A stretch of DNA of 64,000 bases. Origin: Gemmatimonadota bacterium. GTDB lineage: Bacteria > Latescibacterota > UBA2968 > UBA8231. The translations under genes were made by a program, and so were the position numbers. The notes beneath the pieces were generated by a model. The model was given only the letters and a program-made list of their open reading frames with translations, had not been told where the DNA came from and searched no databases. Numbering within the stretch: the first letter of the stretch is position 1; each line of letters starts with the position of its first letter. The stretch spans positions 1 to 64,000 of the forward strand of contig VXOR01000043.1 of the NCBI GenBank assembly GCA_009840005.1, given 5' to 3'. Of the stretch, positions 25,638-32,112 are shown in pieces.

Positions 25638-26600
25638 CTACAACAGCTTGGGCAGCAGCAGGGCGAGAGCGACGCTGATGACTAGACCGGCGAGAATCTT
25701 CGCAAAATCGGAGAACACCAGCCGGGACACCTCCTGACGGCTGCGGTGCTTCTCGTTCCAAGCGATGGCAATCTCGCGTCCAGCCAGCAGACCAACGAAA
25801 ACCCACGTTGTGCTCATCGGGATGTGGCTGAGCTCTTTGAACACAAGCAGCACGATGCCGTAGATCAGATCCACAAACGTCGCCGAGCGGATGTCGGTGG
25901 TGTTCGTCTTCGTCAGCACCACCTTCTGGATGGTACCGCCATGGTTGTAAAATATGAAGGCCAGCAAGCCCAGTATGGCGACGATGCTAACTATGAACCA
26001 GCCAACAGCTATGTCTGGCGTCCGACTAACCGGGTCGCGCGGCAGGAAAACATAGATATTGGCCAAGTCCTGTATCAGCCACTGGCTCCAGAGGAAACCA
26101 GTCGAGCACCACTGAGCCACAATCCACCAAGGACTCGTCGGCCCGTCTGTCCGATTGAAGCGAGATTCGAGGCTCCGGGTGATCAACTTGTACACGATAA
26201 TGGCAACCACAAAAGCCGTCGCATACCCCAGCAACGACTTGAGCAACATACTCTCCAGCGCCTTCGGCGCGAAGATCGTCAGGGTCAGGAAGGTAGTGCT
26301 GACCGGGATGCCCCAGCGGGTCAGCAAGAGCAGGACGAAGGGCGGGACGCAGTAAATCCAACTAAAGTGATCCGGCACTGGGATCGCCTCCAGCCTGCCA
26401 TAAGAAACATCCCCACTATGTGCCACCCACCCATATACCAAGACTACCGTTATGATGCTGCCGGCAAAAAGCCAGAGCACCCACCACGGACGGTAGGAGT
26501 TGGAACTAAGAAAGGTGCCCAAAGTCTGAATTGCGTCGTTGCCGACGATCGAATACGAGCCGAGCAAAAACCCGACGATCATCAGTACTTCTGGACTCAT
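25638..26600 (-). CDS. PiT-like (PHO4-related) polytopic permease
   Basis: The start was set at the ATG at 26600 (MSPEVLMIVGFLLGSYSIVGND); the upstream extension is not membrane-like. The 320-residue protein has about nine hydrophobic segments. Its two halves show related motifs: an N-terminal SIVGNDAIQTLGTFL, reminiscent of the GxND signature of inorganic phosphate transporters, and PVSTTFLTLTIFA plus HIPMSTTWVFVGLLAGRE, reminiscent of the P(V/I)STTH signature. It is shorter than typical PiT proteins, and phosphate as substrate is inference. It is divergent from the first metalloprotease gene. Confidence 0.5.
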   Translation of the reverse strand: MSPEVLMIVGFLLGSYSIVGNDAIQTLGTFLSSNSYRPWWVLWLFAGSIITVVLVYGWVAHSGDVSYGRLEAIPVPDHFSWIYCVPPFVLLLLTRWGIPVSTTFLTLTIFAPKALESMLLKSLLGYATAFVVAIIVYKLITRSLESRFNRTDGPTSPWWIVAQWCSTGFLWSQWLIQDLANIYVFLPRDPVSRTPDIAVGWFIVSIVAILGLLAFIFYNHGGTIQKVVLTKTNTTDIRSATFVDLIYGIVLLVFKELSHIPMSTTWVFVGLLAGREIAIAWNEKHRSRQEVSRLVFSDFAKILAGLVISVALALLLPKLL

Positions 26601-26793
26601 TTTTCGATATTCCTTGGGAGTTTTCGCTAATACGCAGAAAGTGAAGATCAGCCGCCTCGCTGAGCAAAGGTATTTACTCGGCCACAGCCGAGCAATGGCC
26701 GAGCTACACCTCTTCTGCGCGGCCAAGCAATTTGGCCTCAGCCTACTGCGCCATTATTTTTTAGACCACCATTCATCGCAGCCCCGAGATTTT

Positions 26794-28545
26794 ATGACCG
26801 CTAAAATCCTCGCCGTCCTCCTCCTCTTCGCCCTACCCACTCAAGCCAAAACGCGGATCGAAGCGGCCTATGAAGCCGGCGAACTCGACTTAGAGACAGC
26901 CCTGATCTACCAAGTCCTCAGCGTGCGCGCGCCCGACCAACTGCCAGCCATCTACCGGGAGTCCAGCGGGCTAGCGGTTTGCGGGACCCCGCATCTAGTC
27001 CAAGCCATGAGCGCGGCTCCCAACCTGAGCGCCGACTTCCAAACGCGCTTGGGCAAGCTGGTGAAAGACCGACCAGACGCCCAGCACAATCTCCTCTCGC
27101 CATCGGGACACTTTCGCGTCCACTACGATACCGAAGGAGTCAACGCGGTTTCTCCTCAGGACGACGACGCCAACAACATCCCAGACTACATCGACCTCGC
27201 CCTCGCCGTGCTCGACAGCACTTGGACGCTTGAAATCGAGCGATTAGGCTACAATCCGCCTCCTTCGGACAACGGCTTGGGCGGTGGCGACGAATACGAC
27301 GTTTATATTGTCGAGCTAGGAGTTGGCAGGAGTTTTTATGGGTTCGCCTATCCTGGGACGTCTGGAGCAACCACCTACAGCCATCTCGAAATCGACAACA
27401 ACTTTACCGACCCAGGTTACAAGCAAACTCGCGGGTTGGACGCCCTGCGCGTGACCATCGCCCACGAGTTCCACCACGCCATCCAGTTTGGCTACTACGC
27501 GACATTCGACGGCAGTTGGTGGCAGGAGTCAACCTCGACCTGGATGGAGGAGGTGGCCTATCCGCACATCGACGATTATCTCCAATACTTGACCTACTTC
27601 CTCAGCGAACCCCAACGCGCTCTCAACTCCGGCCCTTATCAAAGCCTCCACACCTACGGCTCCGCGATCTTTTCTCTCTTCCTCGATCAGCACTACGGCC
27701 GCGAACTCAACCGCCTGATCTGGGAAGAGTTGGGCCAGCGCAAAAGCGTCCATCTCGATCACTTCGACCACGTCATCCGCCAAGTCGAGCCGGGAGGGCT
27801 CGGCGTCGTCATGGGCGAATTTGCCGTGTGGAACTATTTCACCAACAACCGCTACCGCGATCCATACTATGCCGAGGGGAACTTATACCCCACCGTCCCC
27901 ACTCGCGACATCGCCGTTGACGCCGAAGCGGTCGTCCGCGACACCAGCCGAGTCGATGCTACCGGCAGCGTCTATCTGCGCCTTACGCCGCAACTGCGGG
28001 CGGGCGGAGTCGATCTGTTCTTTGACGCCAACCAAGGGGCATGGCGTCGCCACTTGCTCTTAGTCGGCCCGGACAGCATCTCCGCGCAACTCGTTTCCGA
28101 GCCGACGGTCCGCGTCACCGGCTGGGACCAGTTCGACGAAATCGTCCTCGTCGCCACCTCGGCCGAGCGCACCGGCTTGGCCTATCAGCACTTCTTTACC
28201 GCGCAATTCGATCCCAGCCTGACCGACCCCAACCAACCCGCCGCCCTCGCCACCCTACTCAAACCCAACTACCCCAACCCATTCCGCCCCAGCCAACATC
28301 CACACACTCGGCTGGCGTTTGACCTAGCCTTCCCCAGTCGAGAAACCCGCCTCGCGCTCTTTACCGCCAACGGTACGCTCGTCTGGGAGCAAGACTTAGG
28401 TGAGCGTGCGGCGCGCCAAGACCACGCCGTGCTGTGGGACGGCCGCAACGCTACCGGCAACCTCGTAGCCAGCGGCATCTACCACCTGCTCCTCGAAGCC
28501 GACGGCACCGCGGCCAAGCGCACCATAGCGGTGGTGCGCGATTGA
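26794..28545 (+). CDS. Secreted MXAN_6640-type zinc metalloprotease with FlgD-like tail (copy 1)
   Basis: The frame is open from 26539 but the ATG at 26794 gives a clean signal peptide (MTAKILAVLLLFALPTQA) and a 583-residue protein. The conserved core HFRVHYDTEG...DDDANNIPDYIDLA leads to the zinc site TIAHEFHHAIQFGYY (His224, Glu225, His228); a downstream glutamate in STSTWMEEVAY is the likely third ligand. The family is a putative metalloprotease and its substrates are unknown. The last 90 residues form a sorting-type tail: NYPNPFRPSQH...ALFTANGTLVWEQDLG...LWDGRNATGNLVASGIYHLLLE. Its 3' part is apparently identical at the DNA level to the next gene. Confidence 0.8.
   Translation: MTAKILAVLLLFALPTQAKTRIEAAYEAGELDLETALIYQVLSVRAPDQLPAIYRESSGLAVCGTPHLVQAMSAAPNLSADFQTRLGKLVKDRPDAQHNLLSPSGHFRVHYDTEGVNAVSPQDDDANNIPDYIDLALAVLDSTWTLEIERLGYNPPPSDNGLGGGDEYDVYIVELGVGRSFYGFAYPGTSGATTYSHLEIDNNFTDPGYKQTRGLDALRVTIAHEFHHAIQFGYYATFDGSWWQESTSTWMEEVAYPHIDDYLQYLTYFLSEPQRALNSGPYQSLHTYGSAIFSLFLDQHYGRELNRLIWEELGQRKSVHLDHFDHVIRQVEPGGLGVVMGEFAVWNYFTNNRYRDPYYAEGNLYPTVPTRDIAVDAEAVVRDTSRVDATGSVYLRLTPQLRAGGVDLFFDANQGAWRRHLLLVGPDSISAQLVSEPTVRVTGWDQFDEIVLVATSAERTGLAYQHFFTAQFDPSLTDPNQPAALATLLKPNYPNPFRPSQHPHTRLAFDLAFPSRETRLALFTANGTLVWEQDLGERAARQDHAVLWDGRNATGNLVASGIYHLLLEADGTAAKRTIAVVRD
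27752..28481 (+). repeat. 730-bp direct repeat, first copy
   Basis: This block appears base-for-base identical to 29455-30184 (offset 1703). It covers the C-terminal half of copy 1 except the last 20 or so codons. Sequence on both sides diverges. Confidence 0.85.
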
Positions 28546-28601
28546 AGGACTCAAACGACGCAGTACACTCCGGCAGCCGACACCAAAGAGGCTTTCTTTG
28601 T

Positions 28602-30248
28602 ATGATCTTGACGCTAGCTATCGGAATACTTTTATCTACGGCACACAACAATAACGCAGAAACACCGACCCAGCACGCCCCGACTGCCCTGCGCTGCGGC
28701 ACCCCCCACGTGCTCCAAGCCCTCGACGCGGCCTCCGCACTCGGCCCCGAACATCTGCGGCTCAAACTCGTGCAAGACCGCCGGATCGCTCAGCATATCC
28801 TGCTAACGCCTTCCGGCCATTTCCGCGTCCACTACGACACCGAGGGACGTCACGCAGTTCCGCCTACGGACGACGACAGCAACGGCATCCCGGACTACAT
28901 TGACCTAGCAGCCACGGTCCTCGATAGCACTTGGATTTTGGAAGTCGAGCAACTTGGCTACAAGCCGCCTCCTTCGGACAAAGGCTTGGGCGGAGGAGAC
29001 GAATACGATATTTATATCGTCGAATTAAGCGGTAGCGCCTATGGGTTCACCCATCCCGATGCACTCGCCGCGACCACCTCTAGCTACATCAGAATCGACA
29101 ACAACTTCACCGATCAGCGCTATCAGAAAACGCACGGGCTGGACGCCCTGCGCGTGACCATCGCCCACGAATTTCACCACGCCATCCAGTTTGGCTACTA
29201 CGCACCCGGGGCCGGTAACTGGTGGCAGGAGTCAACTTCGACCTGGATGGAGGAAGTAGCCTATCCGCATATCAACGACTATCTCCAGTACTTAATCCAC
29301 TTCCTCGGCGAACCTCAACGCGCCCTCAACTCCGGCCTTCCCGGCAAAAATCACACCTACGGCTCCGCGATCTTTTCTCTCTTCCTCGATCAGCGCTACG
29401 GCCGCGAACTCAACCGCCTGATCTGGGAAGAAGTAGGCCAGCGCAAAAGCGTCAATCTCGATCACTTCGACCACGTCATCCGCCAAGTCGAGCCGGGAGG
29501 GCTCGGCGTCGTCATGGGCGAATTTGCCGTGTGGAACTATTTCACCAACAACCGCTACCGCGATCCATACTATGCCGAGGGGAACTTATACCCCACCGTC
29601 CCCACTCGCGACATCGCCGTTGACGCCGAAGCGGTCGTCCGCGACACCAGCCGAGTCGATGCTACCGGCAGCGTCTATCTGCGCCTTACGCCGCAACTGC
29701 GGGCGGGCGGAGTCGATCTGTTCTTTGACGCCAACCAAGGGGCATGGCGTCGCCACTTGCTCTTAGTCGGCCCGGACAGCATCTCCGCGCAACTCGTTTC
29801 CGAGCCGACGGTCCGCGTCACCGGCTGGGACCAGTTCGACGAAATCGTCCTCGTCGCCACCTCGGCCGAGCGCACCGGCTTGGCCTATCAGCACTTCTTT
29901 ACCGCGCAATTCGATCCCAGCCTGACCGACCCCAACCAACCCGCCGCCCTCGCCACCCTACTCAAACCCAACTACCCCAACCCATTCCGCCCCAGCCAAC
30001 ATCCACACACTCGGCTGGCGTTTGACCTAGCCTTCCCCAGTCGAGAAACCCGCCTCGCGCTCTTTACCGCCAACGGTACGCTCGTCTGGGAGCAAGACTT
30101 AGGTGAGCGTGCGGCGCGCCAAGACCACGCCGTGCTGTGGGACGGCCGCAACGCTACCGGCAACCTCGTAGCCAGCGGCATCTATCACCTGCTGCTCGAA
30201 ACCGACGGCACCGCGGCTAAGCGGACGATAGCCGTGGTGCGCGACTAA
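28602..30248 (+). CDS. Secreted MXAN_6640-type zinc metalloprotease with FlgD-like tail (copy 2)
   Basis: The ATG at 28602 gives a 548-residue protein with a short signal-like start (MILTLAIGILLSTAHNNNA); the longer frame overlaps copy 1. The zinc site is again TIAHEFHHAIQFGYY (His189, Glu190, His193), followed by STSTWMEEVAYPH. The N-terminal half differs from copy 1 at many positions, for example PPSDKGLGGGDEYDIYIVEL. From about residue 284 to near the end the two proteins are the same, including the NYPNPF tail. The stop is TAA rather than TGA, and the last codons use different synonymous bases. That pattern points to recent gene conversion inside an older duplication. Confidence 0.8.
   Translation: MILTLAIGILLSTAHNNNAETPTQHAPTALRCGTPHVLQALDAASALGPEHLRLKLVQDRRIAQHILLTPSGHFRVHYDTEGRHAVPPTDDDSNGIPDYIDLAATVLDSTWILEVEQLGYKPPPSDKGLGGGDEYDIYIVELSGSAYGFTHPDALAATTSSYIRIDNNFTDQRYQKTHGLDALRVTIAHEFHHAIQFGYYAPGAGNWWQESTSTWMEEVAYPHINDYLQYLIHFLGEPQRALNSGLPGKNHTYGSAIFSLFLDQRYGRELNRLIWEEVGQRKSVNLDHFDHVIRQVEPGGLGVVMGEFAVWNYFTNNRYRDPYYAEGNLYPTVPTRDIAVDAEAVVRDTSRVDATGSVYLRLTPQLRAGGVDLFFDANQGAWRRHLLLVGPDSISAQLVSEPTVRVTGWDQFDEIVLVATSAERTGLAYQHFFTAQFDPSLTDPNQPAALATLLKPNYPNPFRPSQHPHTRLAFDLAFPSRETRLALFTANGTLVWEQDLGERAARQDHAVLWDGRNATGNLVASGIYHLLLETDGTAAKRTIAVVRD
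29455..30184 (+). repeat. 730-bp direct repeat, second copy
   Basis: This is the second copy of the block at 27752-28481. The first differing bases are 29454 (A against C at 27751) on the left and 30185 (T against C at 28482) on the right. Confidence 0.85.
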
Positions 30249-30298
30249 ATAGCGGAAACGGTCCACACACATCCAAGGCTTTCGGAGGTACCTAATAG

Positions 30299-30574
30299 AT
30301 GTTGACAGCAAAACCTCCATCTGCTTATGCTTTGGATATGCGAATAACTATTGATGACGACATCGCCGTGCAATTAGAGGACATCCGTCGCAGCGGCAAG
30401 GGCAGCTTGAAGCAAATCGTCAACAACCTCCTGCGTACAGGGCTCAAAAGAGCCAATCCACAGGTCCGCCATACTCACCGCACCAAGGAAGTCCGGTTGG
30501 GACGTTGCCTGATTGACAGCATTGACGATGTTTCTCAAGCACTGTCCACAGCAGAGGAAGAAGACGCTCAGTGA
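30299..30574 (+). CDS. VapB-like antitoxin (module 1)
   Basis: This 91-residue protein is preceded by GGAGG (30284-30288) ten bases before the ATG; an internal ATG at 30338 (MRITIDDDIAV) is also possible. Residues 14-55 look like a ribbon-helix-helix DNA-binding domain (RITIDDDIAVQLEDIR...LKQIVNNLLRTGLKRA). The C-terminal part ends in DSIDDVSQALSTAEEEDAQ, the acidic region expected to bind the toxin. The stop overlaps the GTG of the PIN toxin by four bases. It would neutralise that toxin and repress its own promoter. A degenerate copy of its 3' end is found at 31858-31934. Confidence 0.75.
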   Translation: MLTAKPPSAYALDMRITIDDDIAVQLEDIRRSGKGSLKQIVNNLLRTGLKRANPQVRHTHRTKEVRLGRCLIDSIDDVSQALSTAEEEDAQ

Positions 30575-31005
30575 GGCTGGTCGATGCCAACCTATTGGTA
30601 TATGCCCACGTCGCCGACTTTGACCAACACCGCGCTGCATGTACTTGGCTCGACGACAGGCTAAACGGCACAGCGCCACTCGGTCTGCCGTGGTCCAGCC
30701 TGCTGGCCTTCGCTCGTCTAGTATCTAATCCCCGCATTTTTGAACGCCCCGAACCCATAGCAACAGCTTGGCACCAGGTTGAGTCTTGGCTCGACGCTCC
30801 CGCTAGCTGGATACCGCTAGCCACCGAGCACCACCGGAAAGTCCTAGACCATCTGCTTAAAACACCGAACCTACGTGCTGACCACATACCCGACGCTCAT
30901 CTCGCTGCACTCGCCATTGAGCACGGTTTGACCCTTTGCTCTACCGACACCGACTTCGCCCGTTTCCCCGACCTGAGTTGGGAAAATCCCCTCGTCAACA
31001 ACTGA
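30571..31005 (+). CDS. VapC-like PIN-domain toxin (module 1)
   Basis: This 144-residue PIN-domain protein starts with GTG inside the antitoxin stop. The acidic active site is visible: Asp5 (MRLVDANLLVYA), an aspartate in IPDAHLAALAIEHG, and Asp residues in STDTDFARF. PIN toxins of this type are Mg-dependent ribonucleases that cut tRNA, rRNA or mRNA when the antitoxin is degraded. The length and motif spacing are normal, so the toxin is probably active. It lies between the second metalloprotease and a fragment of a third metalloprotease copy. Confidence 0.85.
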   Translation: MRLVDANLLVYAHVADFDQHRAACTWLDDRLNGTAPLGLPWSSLLAFARLVSNPRIFERPEPIATAWHQVESWLDAPASWIPLATEHHRKVLDHLLKTPNLRADHIPDAHLAALAIEHGLTLCSTDTDFARFPDLSWENPLVNN

Positions 31006-31019
31006 AATCAATAGTACGA

Positions 31020-31140
31020 CGCCGTGCTGTGGGACGGCCGCAACGCTACCGGCAGCCTCGTAGCCAGCGGCATCTATCACCTGCTCCTCGAAGCCGACGG
31101 CACCGCGGCTAAGCGCACCATAGCGGTGGTGCGCGATTGA
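31020..31140 (+). pseudogene. 3' remnant of a third metalloprotease copy
   Basis: The last 40 codons and stop of the protease family are present (DAVLWDGRNATGSLVASGIY...), nearly identical to 28425-28545, with one Asn-to-Ser change and a few silent changes. There is no upstream part. The homology begins right after the end of the PIN toxin gene. It shows that the array once contained a third copy, or that a block carrying the protease end plus a toxin-antitoxin module was duplicated. Confidence 0.8.
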
Positions 31141-31148
31141 GACATACT

Positions 31149-31199
31149 TTGACAATCGCGCCCTGATGACGTATGATAACGACCAAATTATACGTCATC
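31149..31199 (+). promoter_or_regulatory. Promoter with overlapping operator palindrome for toxin-antitoxin module 2
   Basis: TTGACA (31149-31154), 17 bases, then TATGAT (31172-31177) form a near-consensus sigma70 promoter. A perfect 10-bp inverted repeat, GATGACGTAT (31165-31174) and ATACGTCATC (31190-31199), overlaps the -10 box. This is the layout expected for autorepression by the antitoxin whose gene begins at 31214. Confidence 0.75.
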
Positions 31200-31213
31200 T
31201 GTGGAGTCAACTG

Positions 31214-31450
31214 ATGCAAACCAAGCTCACGCTGCGCCTAGAAGAACAATTGATCGAACGCGCTAAAGTCCATGCCAAAAAGCGGGGCAAGTCCGTATCG
31301 CAGATGGTGGCTGACTATTTCTCGCTGCTGGACCGGGACGACCCGCCAGAGACGCTACCACCGATCACGCGTTCTTTGCGCGGTGCCTTGAAAGATGCTG
31401 TGGTCGATGAAGATATATACCGCGAATATCTCGAGGAAAAATACCTGTGA
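31214..31450 (+). CDS. DUF6364-like antitoxin (module 2)
   Basis: The ATG at 31214 was chosen because GTGGAG lies seven bases upstream and MQTKLTLRLEEQLIERAKVHA is the typical family start; an in-frame ATG at 31166 lies inside the operator. The product has 78 residues. The N-terminal half is a ribbon-helix-helix (KLTLRLEEQLIERAK, GKSVSQMVADYF). The C-terminal half (PPITRSLRGALKD...DEDIYREYLEEKY) is the usual toxin-binding end. Its stop overlaps the GTG start of the PIN toxin by four bases. It likely represses the promoter at 31149-31177. Confidence 0.8.
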   Translation: MQTKLTLRLEEQLIERAKVHAKKRGKSVSQMVADYFSLLDRDDPPETLPPITRSLRGALKDAVVDEDIYREYLEEKYL

Positions 31451-31938
31451 AAGTGATGGTCGATACCAATGTCGTACTCGACTTGCTGCTGAGCCGGACC
31501 CCACATGTAGTAAACGCAACGCAGATTTTTTCTTTGATAGAGCGCAATGTCATAGTCGGCTGTCTCGGTGCTACCACTTTGACCACAGTGTACTACTTGG
31601 CCACAAAAGTCGTCGGGGGGCAAAAAGCACGGCGGGAAATTCGCAAATTGCTTCGTCTCTTTGAAGTAGCTCCCGTCAACCGGGCGGTGTTAGAAGCGGC
31701 ATTGGTGGCGGAGGGCTTCCGCGACTTCGAAGACGCTGTTCTCCACGAGGCGGCCCGCCAAGCCGACGCCGATGCCCTAGTGACGCGCAACGAAAGCGAT
31801 TTCAGAGCGGCAGCACTGGCGGTTTACGAACCGCGCGAATTGCTCAGTATCGTCCAAGCCCGCCATACTCACCGCATCGACAGCATTGACGATGTCTCTC
31901 AAGCACAGTCCACAGCAGCGGAAGAAGACGCTCAGTGA
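31447..31938 (+). CDS. PIN-domain toxin (module 2) with foreign C-terminal extension
   Basis: This 163-residue protein starts with GTG overlapping the antitoxin stop. Residues 1-137 are a complete PIN domain with acidic residues at MVDTNVVLDLLL, FEDAVLHEAA and VTRNESDF; the usual end of the family is near VYEPRELLSI. The last 25 residues (RHTHRIDSIDDVSQAQSTAA...) are not part of a PIN protein. They match the C-terminus of the module-1 antitoxin, including the EEDAQ stop. The tail arose because this module landed in frame with an antitoxin remnant. Whether the fused protein is still active or self-inhibited is unknown. Confidence 0.8.
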   Translation: MKVMVDTNVVLDLLLSRTPHVVNATQIFSLIERNVIVGCLGATTLTTVYYLATKVVGGQKARREIRKLLRLFEVAPVNRAVLEAALVAEGFRDFEDAVLHEAARQADADALVTRNESDFRAAALAVYEPRELLSIVQARHTHRIDSIDDVSQAQSTAAEEDAQ

Positions 31939-31956
31939 GGCTGATCGATACTAATG
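31858..31956 (+). pseudogene. Remnant of a second module-1 toxin-antitoxin copy
   Basis: Bases 31858-31938 correspond to the 3' end of the antitoxin at 30299, with an in-frame loss of about 30 bases. From 31935, GTGAGGCTGATCGATACTAA corresponds to the first codons of the PIN gene at 30571 (GTGAGGCTGGTCGATGCCAA). Homology stops where the MITE-like element begins. The antitoxin part is now read as the tail of the preceding PIN toxin. Confidence 0.75.
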
Positions 31957-32089
31957 AAGCCGTCTCAAAACTCTACGTGCGCTCCGCTTAACGTCATTTC
32001 ACATCCGCGTTCATCTGCGTTCATCTGCGTTCATCTGCGGATACCTTGCCGTTGGGCGACAGCCGATAGAGGTTTTGAGACCGCTTCTA
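31955..32089. mobile_element. MITE-like element with imperfect terminal inverted repeats
   Basis: TGAAGCCGTCTCAAAACTCT at the left end and AGAGGTTTTGAGACCGCTTC at the right end are inverted copies with a few mismatches, enclosing about 95 bp with no coding capacity. The left end interrupts the PIN remnant precisely. A short repeated TAA at the borders is too small to prove a target duplication. No transposase is present. Confidence 0.45.
32002..32043. repeat. Tandem TTCATCTGCG repeat
   Basis: Three perfect 10-bp units, GTTCATCTGC, are preceded by a degenerate ATCCGC unit and followed by GGATAC. This is the best-formed member of a dispersed family also found at 22682, 47351, 60711 and 61984. 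It lies inside the MITE-like element. Confidence 0.75.
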
Positions 32090-32112
32090 ACCTCTTAGTA
32101 GAGGTCTAAGTC

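Noticed and set aside
27752..30184. Insertion sequence or composite transposon around the proteases
   Set aside because: No transposase or terminal repeats; the repeat lies inside coding sequence and fits gene conversion.
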